Origin: Haliclystus octoradiatus
Lineage: Eukaryota > Cnidaria > Staurozoa > Stauromedusae > Haliclystidae
Length of the DNA: 64,000 bases
Assembly: GCA_916610825.1 (NCBI GenBank)
Contig: OU744450.1
Coordinates: 16,184,267 to 16,248,266 of the forward strand
Reading direction: 5' to 3'
The position numbers were made by a program, and so were the translations under genes. The notes beneath the pieces were generated by a model that was given only the letters and a program-made list of their open reading frames with translations, searched no databases and was not told where the DNA came from. Positions within the stretch are counted from its first letter, which is position 1. Every line of letters begins with the position of its first letter. Below, in pieces: positions 31,901 to 44,480 of the stretch.

Positions 31901-34900
31901 TTTGATCGGTTTAAGCTGTTTTTGTAAAATTCGAATTCCCTTGGGAATTGCTTTTGGTCATTTTGAGCTGTTAATATAAAACTCGAATTCTCTTGGGAAT
32001 TGGGCATTGTTTTTGGTCGTTTTGAACTCTTTTTGTAATATTCGAATTCCCTTGGGAGTTGGGCATTGTTTTTGGTCATTTTGAGCTGTTATTATAAAAC
32101 TCGAATTCTCTTGGGAATTGGGCATTGTTTTTGGTCGTTTTGAACTCTTTTTGTAATATTCGAATTCCCTTGGGAGTAGGGCATTGTTTTTGGTCATTTT
32201 GAGCTGTTTTTGTAAAAGTCGAATTCCCTTGGGAATTAGGCATTGTTTTTGGTCATTTTGAGCTGTTTTTGATAAATTCGAATTCCCTTGGGAATTGGGC
32301 ATTGTTTTTGGTCATTTTGAGCATTTTTTGTAAAATTCGAATTCCCTTGGGAATTAAGCATTGTTTAAGGTCATTTTGAGCTGTTTTTGAAAAATTCGAA
32401 TTCCCTTGGGAATTAAGCATTGTTTTAGGTCATTTTGAGCTGTTTTTGTAAAATTCGAATTCCCTTGGGAATTAAGCATTGTTTTAGGTCATTTTGAGCT
32501 GTTTTTGTCAAATTCGAATTCCCATTGGAATTAGGCATTGTTTTTGGTCATTTTGAATTCCCATGGAAATTAAGCATTGTTTTAGGTCATTTTGAACTGT
32601 TTTTGAAAAATTCGAATTCCCTTGGGAATTAAGCATTGTTTAAGGTCATTTTGAGCTGTTTTTGAAAAATTCGAATTCCCTTGGGAATTAAGCATTGTTT
32701 AAGGTCATTTTGAGCTGTTTTTGAAAAATTCGAATTCCCTTGGGAATTAAGCATTGTTTTAGGTCATTTTGAGCTGTTTTTGAAAAATTCGAATTCCCTT
32801 TGGAATTAAGCATTGTTTTAGGTCATTTTGAGCTGTTTTTGAAAAATTCGATTTCCCTTAAGAATTAAGCATTGTTTTAGGTTATTTTGAGCTGTTTTTG
32901 AAAAATTCGAATTCCCTTGGGAATTAAGCATTGTTTTAGGTCATTTTGAGCTGTTTTTGTAAAATTTGAATTCTCTTGGGAATTAAGCATTGTTTTAGGT
33001 CATTTTGAGCTGTTTTTGTAAAATTCGAATTCCCTTGGGAATTGGGCATTGTTTTTGGTCATTTTAAGCTGTTTTTGAAAAATTCGAATTCCCTTGGGAA
33101 TTAAGCATTGTTTTAGGTCATTTTGAGCTGTTTTTGAAAAATTCGAATTCCCTTGGGAATTAAGCATTGTTTAAGGTCATTTTGAGCTGTTTTTGAAAAA
33201 TTCGAATTCCCTTGGGAATTAAGCATTGTTTTAGGTCATTTTGAGCTGTTTTTGTAAAATTCGAATTCCCTTGGGAATTAAGCATTGTTTCAGGTCATTT
33301 TGAACTGTTTTTGAAAAATTCGAATTCCCTCGGGAATTAAGCATTGTTTAAGGTCAGTTTGAGCTGTTTTTGAAAAATTCGAATTCCCTTGGGAATTAAG
33401 CATTGTTTAAGGTCATTTTGAGCTGTTTTTGAAAAATTCGAATTCCCTTGGGAATTAAGCATTGTTTTAGGTCATTTTGAGCTGTTTTTGAAAAATTCGA
33501 ATTCCGTTGGGAATTAAGCATTGTTTTAGGTCATTTTGAGCTGTTTTTGAAAAATTCGAATTCCCTTAAGAATTAAGCATTGTTTTTGGTTATTTTGAGC
33601 TGTTTTTGAAAAATTCGAATTCCCTTGGGAAGTAAGCATTGTTTTAGGTCATTTTGAGCTGTTTTTGTAAAATTTGAATTCTCTTGGGAAATAAGCATTG
33701 TTTTAGGTCATTTTGAGCTGTTTTTGTAAAATTCGAATTCCCTTGGGAATTAAGCATTGTTTTAGGTCATTTTGAGATGTTTTTGAAAAATTCGAATTTC
33801 CTTGGGAATTAAGCATTGTTTTAGGTCATTTTGAGCTGTTTTTGTAAAATTCGAATTCCCTTGGGAATTGGGCATTGTTTTTTCTCATTTTCCATTCCCA
33901 AGGGAACAAAGCATTGTTTTTGGTCATTTTAAGCTGTTTTTGTAAAATTCGAATTCTCTTGGGAATTAGGCATTGTTTTTGATCGGTTTAAGCTGTTTTT
34001 GTAAAATTCGAATTCCCTTGGGAATTGCTTTTGGTCATTTTGAGCTGTTATTATAAAACTCGAATTCTCTTGGGAATTGGGCATTGTTTTTGGTCGTTTT
34101 GAACTCTTTTTGTAATATTCGAATTCCCTTGGGAGTTGGGCATTGTTTTTGGTCATTTTGAGCTGTTATTATAAAACTCGAATTCTCTTGGGAATTGGGC
34201 ATTGTTTTTGGTCGTTTTGAACTCTTTTTGTAATATTCGAATTCCCTTGGGAGTAGGGCATTGTTTTTGGTCATTTTGAGCTGTTTTTGTAAAAGTCGAA
34301 TTCCCTTGGGAATTAGGCATTGTTTTTGGTCATTTTGAGCAGTTTTTGATAAATTCGAATTCCCTTGGGAATTAAGCATTGTTTTAGGTCATTTTGAGAT
34401 GTTTTTGAAAAATTCGAATTTCCTTGGGAATTAAGCATTGTTTTAGGTCATTTTGAGCTGTTTTTGTAAAATTCGAATTCCCTTGGGAATTGGGCATTGT
34501 TTTTTCTCATTTTCCATTCCCAAGGGAACAAAGCATTGTTTTTGGTCATTTTAAGCTGTTTTTGTAAAATTCGAATTCTCTTGGGAATTAGGCATTGTTT
34601 TTGATCGGTTTAAGCTGTTTTTGTAAAATTCGAATTCCCTTGGGAATTGCTTTTGGTCATTTTGAGCTGTTATTATAAAACTCGAATTCTCTTGGGAATT
34701 GGGCATTGTTTTTGGTCGTTTTGAACTCTTTTTGTAATATTCGAATTCCCTTGGGAGTTGGGCATTGTTTTTGGTCATTTTGAGCTGTTATTATAAAACT
34801 CGAATTCTCTTGGGAATTGGGCATTGTTTTTGGTCGTTTTGAACTCTTTCTGTAATATTCGAATTCCCTTGGGAGTAGGGCATTGTTTTTGGTCATTTTG

Positions 34901-35200
34901 AGCTGTTTTTGTAAAAGTCGAATTCCCTTGGGAATTAGGCATTGTTTTTGGTCATTTTGAGCTGTTTTTGATAAATTCGAATTCCCTTGGGAATTGGGCA
35001 TTGTTTTTGGTCATTTTGAGCATTTTTTGTAAAATTCGAATTCCTTTGGGAATCAAGCCTTGTTTAAGGTCATTTTGAGCTGTTTTTGAAAAATTCGAAT
35101 TCCCTTGGGAAATCAGCATTGTTTTAGGTCATTTTGAGCTGTTTTTGTAAAATTCGAATTCCCTTGGGAATTAAGCATTGTTTTAGGTCATTTTGAGCTG
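28870..35200 (+). repeat. ~6.3-kb segment, copy 1 (7,229-bp offset)
   Basis: 39-mers at 28949, 29511, 29667, 31174, 31795, 33872 and 34494 all recur exactly 7,229 bp later. It includes the C-B-A module with one monomer fewer after type B, the CAAAC/TTTTAATTC run near 30157, and several CTTAAG trios. A cluster of changes near 32,490-32,580 sets it apart from copy 2. Ends are accurate to about 50 bp. No gene is present. Confidence 0.87.
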
Positions 35201-36095
35201 TTTTTGAAAAATTCGAATTCCCTTTGGAATTAAGCATTGTTTTAGGTCATTTTGAGCTGTTTTTGAAAAATTCGAATTCCCTTAAGAATTAAGCATTGTT
35301 TTTGGTTATTTTGAGCTGTTTTTGAAAAATTCGAATTCCCTTGGGAATTAAGCATTGTTTTAGGTCATTTTGAGCTGTTTTTGTAAAATTTGAATTCTCT
35401 TGGGAAATAAGCATTGTTTTAGGTCATTTTGAGCTGTTTTTGTAAAATTCGAATTCCCTTGGGAATTGGGCATTGTTTTTGGTCATTTTAAGCTGTTTTT
35501 GAAAAATTCGAATTCCCTTGGGAATTAAGCATTGTTTTAGGTCATTTTGAGCTGTTTTTGAAAAATTCGAATTCCCTTGGGAATTAAGCATTGTTTAAGG
35601 TCATTTTGAGCTGTTTTTGAAAAATTCGAATTCCCTTGGGAATTAAGCATTGTTTTAGGTCATTTTGAGCTGTTTTTGTAAAATTCGAATTCCCTTGGGA
35701 ATTAAGCATTGTTTCAGGTCATTTTGAACTGTTTTTGAAAAATTCGAATTCCCTCGGGAATTAAGCATTGTTTAAGGTCATTTTGAGCTGTTTTTGAAAA
35801 ATTCGAATTCCCTTGGGAATTAAGCATTGTTTAAGGTCATTTTGAGCTGTTTTTGAAAAATTCGAATTCCCTTGGGAATTAAGCATTGTTTTAGGTCATT
35901 TTGAGCTGTTTTTGAAAAATTCGAATTCCGTTGGGAATTAAGCATTGTTTTAGGTCATTTTGAGCTGTTTTTGAAAAATTCGAATTCCCTTGGGAATTAA
36001 GCATTGTTTAAGGTCATTTTGAGCTGTTTTTGAAAAATTCGAATTCCCTTGGGAAATCAGCATTGTTTTAGGTCATTTTGAGCTGTTTTTGTAAA
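35200..36095 (+). repeat. Plain-monomer spacer between the 7,229-bp copies
   Basis: It holds CCCTTTGGAATT, the CTTAAG/GGTTATTT monomer near 35,284, TTTGAATTCTC, TTTCAGG/GAACTG, CCCTCGGG and CCGTTGGG variants in the same order as 32,800-33,500. It is therefore a partial extra copy of the interior of the neighbouring segment, truncated at the CCGTTGGG monomer. No gene is present. Confidence 0.75.
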
Positions 36096-39000
36096 ATTCG
36101 AATTCCCTTGGGAATTAAGCATTGTTTTAGGTCATTTTGAGCTGTTTTTGTAAAATTCGAATTCCCTTGGGAATTGGGCATTGTTTTTTCTCATTTTCCA
36201 TTCCCAAGGGAACAAAGCATTGTTTTTGGTCATTTTAAGCTGTTTTTGTAAAATTCGAATTCTCTTGGGAATTAGGCATTGTTTTTGATCGGTTTAAGCT
36301 GTTTTTGTAAAATTCGAATTCCCTTGGGAATTGTTTTTGGTCATTTTGAGCTGTTATTATAAAACTCGAATTCTCTTGGGAATTGGGCATTGTTTTTGGT
36401 CGTTTTGAACTCTTTTTGTAATATTCGAATTCCCTTGGGAGTTGGGCATTGTTTTTGGTCATTTTGAGCTGTTATTATAAAACTCGAATTCTCTTGGGAA
36501 TTGGGCATTGTTTTTGGTCGTTTTGAACTCTTTTTGTAATATTCGAATTCCCTTGGGAGTAGGGCATTGTTTTTGGTCATTTTGAGCTGTTTTTGTAAAA
36601 GTCGAATTCCCTTGGGAATTAGGCATTGTTTTTGGTCATTTTGAGCTGTTTTTGTAAAATTCGAATTCCCTTGGGAATTGGGCATTGTTTTTGGTCATTT
36701 TGAGCATTTTTGTAAAGTTCGAATTCCCTTGGGAATTAACCATTGTTTTTTCTCATTTTCCATTCCCAAGGGAACAAAGCATTGTTTTTGGTCATTTTGA
36801 GCTGTTTTTGTAAAATTCGAATTCCCTTGGGAATTAGGCATCGTGTTTGGTCATTTTGAGCTGTTTTGTAAAATTCGAATTCACTTGGGAATTAAGCATT
36901 GTTTTTTCTCATTTTTCATTCCCAAGAAAACAAAGCATTGTTTTTGGTCATTTTAAGCTGTTTTTGTAAAATTCGAATTCCCTCGGGAATTAAGCATTGT
37001 TTTTGTCATTTTGAGCTGTTTTTGTAAAATTCGAATTCTCTTGGGAATTAGGCATTGTTTTTGATCGCTTTAAGCTGTTTTTGAAAAATTCGAATTCCCT
37101 TGGGAATTAAGCATTGTTTTGGGTCATTTTGAGCTGTTTTTGAAAAATTCGAATTCCCTTGGGAATTAAGCATTGTTTAAGGTCATTTTGAGCTGCTTTT
37201 GAAAAATTCGAATTCCCTTGGGAATTAAGCATTGTTTTAGGTCATTTTGAGCTGTTTTTGAAAAATTCGAATTCCCTTGGGAATTAAGGATTGTTTAAGC
37301 TCATTTTGAGCTGTTTTTGAAAAATTCGAATTCCCTTGGGAATTAAGCATTGTTTTAGGTCATTTTGAGCTGTTTTTGTAAAATTTTAATTCTCTTGGGA
37401 ATTAGGCATTGTTTTTGATCGGTTTAAGCTGTTTTTGTAAAATTCGAATTCCCTTGGGAATTGCTTTTGGTCATTTTGAGCTGTTATTATAAAATTCGAA
37501 TTCTCTTGGGAATTGGGCATTGTTTTTGGTCGTTTCAAACTCTTTTTGTAACATTCGAATTCCCTTGGGAGTTGGGCATTGTTTTTGGTCATTTTGAGCT
37601 GTTTTTGTAAAAGTCGAATTCTCTTGTTAATTAAGCATTGTTTTATGTCATTTTGAGCTGTTTTTGAAAAATTCGAATTCCCTTGGGAATTAAGCATTGT
37701 TTTAGGTCATTTTGAGCTGTTTTTGTAAAATTCGAATTCCCTTGGGAATTAAGCATTGTTTTAGGTCATTTTGAGCTGTTTTTGAAAAATTCGAATTCCC
37801 TTGGGAATTAAGCATTGTTTTAGGTCATTTTGAGCTGTTTTTGTAAAATTCGAATTCCCTTGGGAATTAAGCAGTGTTTTAGGTCATTTTGAGCTGTTTT
37901 TGAAAAATTCGAATTCCCTTGGGAATTAAGCATTGTTTAAGGTCATTTTGAGCTGTTATTGAAAAATTCGAATTCCCTTGGGAATTAAGCATTGTTTTAG
38001 GTCATTTTGAGCTGTTTTTTGAAAAATTCGAATTCCCTTGGGAATTAAGCATTGTTTTAGGTCATTTTGAGCTGTTTTTGAAAAATTCGAATTCCCTTAA
38101 GAATTAAGCATTGTTTTAGGTTATTTTGAGCTGTTTTCGAAAAATTCGAATTCCCTTGGGAATTAAGCATTGTTTTAGGTCATTTTGAGCTGTTTTTGTA
38201 AAATTTGAATTCTCTTGGGAAATAAGCATTGTTTTAGGTCATTTTGAGCTGTTTTTGTAAAATTCGAATTCCCTTGGGAATTAAGCATTGTTTTAGGTCA
38301 TTTTGAGCTGTTTTTGAAAAATTCGAATTTCCTTGGGAATTAAGCATTGTTTTAGGTCATTTTGAGCTGTTTTTGTAAAATTCGAATTCCCTTGGGAATT
38401 GGGCATTGTTTTTTCTCATTTTCCATTCCCAAGGGAACAAAGCATTGTTTTTGGTCATTTTAAGCTGTTTTTGTAAAATTCGAATTCTCTTGGGAATTAG
38501 GCATTGTTTTTGATCGGTTTAAGCTGTTTTTGTAAAATTCGAATTCCCTTGGGAATTGCTTTTGGTCATTTTGAGCTGTTATTATAAAACTCGAATTCTC
38601 TTGGGAATTGGGCATTGTTTTTGGTCGTTTTGAACTCTTTTTGTAATATTCGAATTCCCTTGGGAGTTGGGCATTGTTTTTGGTCATTTTGAGCTGTTAT
38701 TATAAAACTCGAATTCTCTTGGGAATTGGGCATTGTTTTGGTCGTTTTGAATTCTTTTTGTAATATTCGAATTCCCTTGGGAGTAGGGCATTGTTTTTGG
38801 TCATTTTGAGCTGTTTTTGTAAAAGTCGAATTCCCTTGGGAATTAGGCATTGTTTTTGGTCATTTTGAGCTGTTTTTGATAAATTCGAATTCCCTTGGGA
38901 ATTAAGCATTGTTTTAGGTCATTTTGAGATGTTTTTGAAAAATTCGAATTTCCTTGGGAATTAAGCATTGTTTTAGGTCATTTTGAGCTGTTTTTGTAAA

Positions 39001-42000
39001 ATTCGAATTCCCTTGGGAATTGGGCATTGTTTTTTCTCATTTTCCATTCCCAAGGGAACAAAGCATTGTTTTTGGTCATTTTAAGCTGTTTTTGTAAAAT
39101 TCGAATTCTCTTGGGAATTAGGCATTGTTTTTGATCGGTTTAAGCTGTTTTTGTAAAATTCGAATTCCCTTGGGAATTGCTTTTGGTCATTTTGAGCTGT
39201 TATTATAAAACTAGAATTCTCTTGGGAATTGGGCATTGTTTTTGGTCGTTTTGAACTCTTTTTGTAATATTCGAATTCCCTTGGGAGTTGGGCATTGTTT
39301 TTGGTCATTTTGAGCTGTTATTATAAAACTCGAATTCTCTTGGGAATTGGGCATTGTTTTTGGTCGTTTTGAACTCTTTTTGTAATATTCGAATTCCCTT
39401 GGGAGTAGGGCATTGTTTTTGGTCATTTTGAGCTGTTTTTGTAAAAGTCGAATTCCCTTGGGAATTAGGCATTGTTTTTGGTCATTTTGAGCTGTTTTTG
39501 ATAAATTCGAATTCCCTTGGGAATTGGGCATTGTTTTTGGTCATTTTGAGCATTTTTTGTAAAATTCGAATTCCCTTGGGAATGAAGCATTGTTTTAGGT
39601 CATTTTGAGCTGTTTTTGAAAAATTCGAATTCCCTTGGGAAATCAGCATTGTTTTAGGTCATTTTGAGCTGTTTTTGTAAAATTCGAATTCCCTTGGGAA
39701 TTAAGCATTGTTTTAGGTCATTTTGAGCTGTTTTTGTAAAATTCGAATTCCCTTGGGAATTGGGCATTGTTTTTTCTCATTTTCCATTCCCTTGGGAATT
39801 AAGCATTGTTTTAGGTCATTTTGAACTGTTTTTGAAAAATTCGAATTCCCTTGGGAATTAAGCATTGTTTAAGGTCATTTTGAGCTGTTTTTGAAAAATT
39901 CGAATTCCCTTGGGAATTAAGCATTGTTTAAGGTCATTTTGAGCTGTTTTTGAAAAATTCGAATTCCCTTGGGAATTAAGCATTGTTTTAGGTCATTTTG
40001 AGCTGTTTTTGAAAAATTCGAATTCCCTTTGGAATTAAGCATTGTTTTAGGTCATTTTGAGCTGTTTTTGAAAAATTCGATTTCCCTTAAGAATTAAGCA
40101 TTGTTTTAGGTTATTTTGAGCTGTTTTTGAAAAATTCGAATTCCCTTGGGAATTAAGCATTGTTTTAGGTCATTTTGAGCTGTTTTTGTAAAATTTGAAT
40201 TCTCTTGGGAATTAAGCATTGTTTTAGGTCATTTTGAGCTGTTTTTGTAAAATTCGAATTCCCTTGGGAATTGGGCATTGTTTTTGGTCATTTTAAGCTG
40301 TTTTTGAAAAATTCGAATTCCCTTGGGAATTAAGCATTGTTTTAGGTCATTTTGAGCTGTTTTTGAAAAATTCGAATTCCCTTGGGAATTAAGCATTGTT
40401 TAAGGTCATTTTGAGCTGTTTTTGAAAAATTCGAATTCCCTTGGGAATTAAGCATTGTTTTAGGTCATTTTGAGCTGTTTTTGTAAAATTCGAATTCCCT
40501 TGGGAATTAAGCATTGTTTCAGGTCATTTTGAACTGTTTTTGAAAAATTCGAATTCCCTCGGGAATTAAGCATTGTTTAAGGTCATTTTGAGCTGTTTTT
40601 GAAAAATTCGAATTCCCTTGGGAATTAAGCATTGTTTAAGGTCATTTTGAGCTGTTTTTGAAAAATTCGAATTCCCTTGGGAATTAAGCATTGTTTTAGG
40701 TCATTTTGAGCTGTTTTTGAAAAATTCGAATTCCGTTGGGAATTAAGCATTGTTTTAGGTCATTTTGAGCTGTTTTTGAAAAATTCGAATTCCCTTAAGA
40801 ATTAAGCATTGTTTTTGGTTATTTTGAGCTGTTTTTGAAAAATTCGAATTCCCTTGGGAATTAAGCATTGTTTTAGGTCATTTTGAGCTGTTTTTGTAAA
40901 ATTTGAATTCTCTTGGGAAATAAGCATTGTTTTAGGTCATTTTGAGCTATTTTTGTAAAATTCGAATTCCCTTGGGAATTAAGCATTGTTTTAGGTCATT
41001 TTGAGATGTTTTTGAAAAATTCGAATTTCCTTGGGAATTAAGCATTGTTTTACTTCATTTTGAGCTGTTTTTGTAAAATTCGAATTCCCTTGGGAATTGG
41101 GCATTGTTTTTTCTCATTTTCCATTCCCAAGGGAACAAAGCATTGTTTTTGGTCATTTTAAGCTGTTTTTGTAAAATTCGAATTCTCTTGGGAATTAGGC
41201 ATTGTTTTTGATCGGTTTAAGCTGTTTTTGTAAAATTCGAATTCCCTTGGGAATTGCTTTTGGTCATTTTGAGCTGTTATTATAAAACTCGAATTCTCTT
41301 GGGAATTGGGCATTGTTTTTGGTCGTTTTGAACTCTTTTTGTAATATTCGAATTCCCTTGGGAGTTTGGCATTGTTTTTGGTCATTTTGAGCTGTTATTA
41401 TAAAACTCGAATTCTCTTGGGAATTGGGCATTGTTTTTGGTCGTTTTGAACTCTTTTTGTAATATTCGAATTCCCTTGGGAGTAGGGCATTGTTTTTGGT
41501 CATTTTGAGCTGTTTTTGTAAAAGTCGAATTCCCTTGGGAATTAGGCATTGTTTTTGGTCATTTTGAGCTGTTTTTGATAAATTCGAATTCCCTTGGGAA
41601 TTAAGCATTGTTTTAGGTCATTTTGAGATGTTTTTGAAAAATTCGAATTTCCTTGGGAATTAAGCATTGTTTTAGGTCATTTTGAGCTGTTTTTGTAAAA
41701 TTCGAATTCCCTTGGGAATTGGGCATTGTTTTTTCTCATTTTCCATTCCCAAGGGAACAAAGCATTGTTTTTGGTCATTTTAAGCTGTTTTTGTAAAATT
41801 CGAATTCTCTTGGGAATTAGGCATTGTTTTTGATCGGTTTAAGCTGTTTTTGTAAAATTCGAATTCCCTTGGGAATTGCTTTTGGTCATTTTGAGCTGTT
41901 ATTATAAAACTCGAATTCTCTTGGGAATTGGGCATTGTTTTTGGTCGTTTTGAACTCTTTTTGTAATATTCGAATTCCCTTGGGAGTTGGGCATTGTTTT

Positions 42001-42425
42001 TGGTCATTTTGAGCTGTTATTATAAAACTCGAATTCTCTTGGGAATTGGGCATTGTTTTTGGTCGTTTTGAACTCTTTTTGTAATATTCGAATTCCCTTG
42101 GGAGTAGGGCATTGTTTTTGGTCATTTTGAGCTGTTTTTGTAAAAGTCGAATTCCCTTGGGAATTAGGCATTGTTTTTGGTCATTTTGAGCTGTTTTTGA
42201 TAAATTCGAATTCCCTTGGGAATTGGGCATTGTTTTTGGTCATTTTGAGCATTTTTTGTAAAATTCGAATTCCCTTGGGAATTAAGCATTGTTTTAGGTC
42301 ATTTTGAGCTGTTTTTGAAAAATTCGAATTCCCTTGGGAAATCAGCATTGTTTTAGGTCATTTTGAGCTGTTTTTGTAAAATTCGAATTCCCTTGGGAAT
42401 TAAGCATTGTTTTAGGTCATTTTGA
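36095..42425 (+). repeat. ~6.3-kb segment, copy 2 (7,229-bp offset)
   Basis: Near-identical to 28,870-35,200; 39-mers at 36178, 36740, 36896, 38403, 39024, 41101 and 41723 keep the offset. Scattered private changes include CTAGAATTC near 39,212, TTTTCGAAAAATTCG near 38,137, GAGCTATTTTTG near 40,947 and TTTTACTTCATT near 41,051. At 39764 it has an intact type D 39-mer where copy 1 has the degenerate patch. Confidence 0.87.
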
Positions 42426-44480
42426 GCTGTTTTTGTAAAATTCGAATTCCCTTGGGAATTGGGCATTGTTTTTTCTCATTTTTCATTCCCTTGGGAATTA
42501 AGCATTGTTTTAGGTCATTTTGAACTGTTTTTGAAAAATTCGAATTCCCTTGGGAATTAAGCATTGTTTAAGGTCATTTTGAGCTGTTTTTGAAAAATTC
42601 GAATTCCCTTGGGAATTAAGCATTGTTTAAGGTCATTTTGAGCTGTTTTTGAAAAATTCGAATTCCCTTGGGAATTAAGCATTGTTTTAGGTCATTTTGA
42701 GCTGTTTTTGAAAAATTCGAATTCCCTTTGGAATTAAGCATTGTTTTAGGTCATTTTGAGCTGTTTTTGAAAAATTCGAATTCCCTTAAGAATTAAGCAT
42801 TGTTTTTGGTTATTTTGAGCTGTTTTTGAAAAATTCGAATTCCCTTGGGAATTAAGCATTGTTTTAGGTCATTTTGAGCTGTTTTTGTAAAATTTGAATT
42901 CTCTTGGGAATTAAGCATTGTTTTAGGTCATTTTGAGCTGTTTTTGTAAAATTCGAATTCCCTTGGGAATTGGGCATTGTTTTTGGTCATTTTAAGCTGT
43001 TTTTGAAAAATTCGAATTCCCTTGGGAATTAAGCATTGTTTTAGGTCATTTTGAGCTGTTTTTGAAAAATTCGAATTCCCTTGGGAATTAAGCATTGTTT
43101 AAGGTCATTTTGAGCTGTTTTTGAAAAATTCGAATTCCCTTGGGAATTAAGCATTGTTTTAGGTCATTTTGAGCTGTTTTTGTAAAATTCGAATTCCCTT
43201 GGGAATTAAGCATTGTTTCAGGTCATTTTGAACTGTTTTTGAAAAATTCGAATTCCCTTGGGAATTAAGCATTGTTTAAGGTCATTTTGAGCTGTTTTTG
43301 AAAAATTCGAATTCCCTTGGGAATTAAGCATTGTTTAAGGTCATTTTGAGCTGTTTTTGAAAAATTCGAATTCCCTTGGGAATTAAGCATTGTTTTAGGT
43401 CATTTTGAGCTGTTTTTGAAAAATTCGAATTCCGTTGGGAATTAAGCATTGTTTTAGGTCATTTTGAGCTGTTTTTGAAAAATTCGAATTCCCTTAAGAA
43501 TTAAGCATTGTTTTTGGTTATTTTGAGCTGTTTTTGAAAAATTCGAATTCCCTTGGGAATTAAGCATTGTTTTAGGTCATTTTGAGCTGTTTTTGTAAAA
43601 TTTGAATTCTCTTGGGAATTAGGCATTGTTTTAGGTCATTTTGAGCTGTTTTTGTAAAATTCGAATTCCCTTGGGAATTAAGCATTGTTTTAGGTCATTT
43701 TGAGATGTTTTTGAAAAATTCGAATTTCCTTGGGAATTAAGCATTGTTTTAGGTCATTTTGAGCTGTTTTTGTAAAATTCGAATTCCCTTGGGAATTGGG
43801 CATTGTTTTTTCTCATTTTCCATTCCCAAGGGAACAAAGCATTGTTTTTGGTCATTTTAAGCTGTTTTTGTAAAATTCGAATTCTCTTGGGAATTAGGCA
43901 TTGTTTTTGATCGGTTTAAGCTGTTTTTGTAAAATTCGAATTCCCTTGGGAATTGTTTTTGGTCATTTTGAGCTGTTATTATAAAACTCGAATTCTCTTG
44001 GGAATTGGGCATTGTTTTTGGTCGTTTTGAACTCTTTTTGTAATATTCGAATTCCCTTGGGAGTTGGGCATTGTTTTTGGTCATTTTGAGCTGTTATTAT
44101 AAAACTCGAATTCTCTTGGGAATTGGGCATTGTTTTTGGTCGTTTTGAACTCTTTTTGTAATATTCGAATTCCCTTGGGAGTAGGGCATTGTTTTTGGTC
44201 ATTTTGAGCTGTTTTTGTAAAAGTCGAATTCCCTTGGGAATTAGGCATTGTTTTTGGTCATTTTGAGCTGTTTTTGATAAATTCGAATTCCCTTGGGAAT
44301 TGGGCATTGTTTTTGGTCATTTTGAGCATTTTTTGTAAAATTCGAATTCCCTTGGGAATTAAGCATTGTTTAAGGTCATTTTGAGCTGTTTTTGAAAAAT
44401 TCGAATTCCCTTGGGAAATCAGCATTGTTTTAGGTCATTTTGAGCTGTTTTTGTAAAATTCGAATTCCCTTGGGAATTAA
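39024..44480 (+). repeat. 2,699-bp tandem duplication (2,077 + 622)
   Basis: Type C 39-mers at 39024, 41101, 41723 and 43800 and type D 39-mers at 39764 and 42463 show a 2,699-bp repeat made of a 2,077-bp and a 622-bp part. The second copy continues to about 44,480, where a type C 39-mer with the CTCGTTTT variant (44540) begins a new arrangement. This duplication overlaps the right end of the 7,229-bp segment, so it happened within or after that event. Confidence 0.82.
39764..39802 (+). repeat. 39-bp short monomer, type D (deletion but TT centre)
   Basis: This copy carries the same CTCATTTTCC left half as type C, but the right half is the normal CCCTTGGGAATTAA. Its length is again exactly 39 bp. 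Other type D copies start at 42463, 51415, 56901 and 57471. It shows that the deletion and the TT/AA flip can be separated. It is either the ancestral deletion product or a later recombinant between a type C left half and a canonical right half; its restriction to the right part of the window favours the recombinant. Confidence 0.85.

Noticed and set aside
28949-42425. The large near-identical segments as assembly duplication artefacts.
   Set aside because: Not excluded, but each copy has its own private base changes and monomer gains or losses, which simple assembly duplication would not produce. Raw long-read coverage would settle it.
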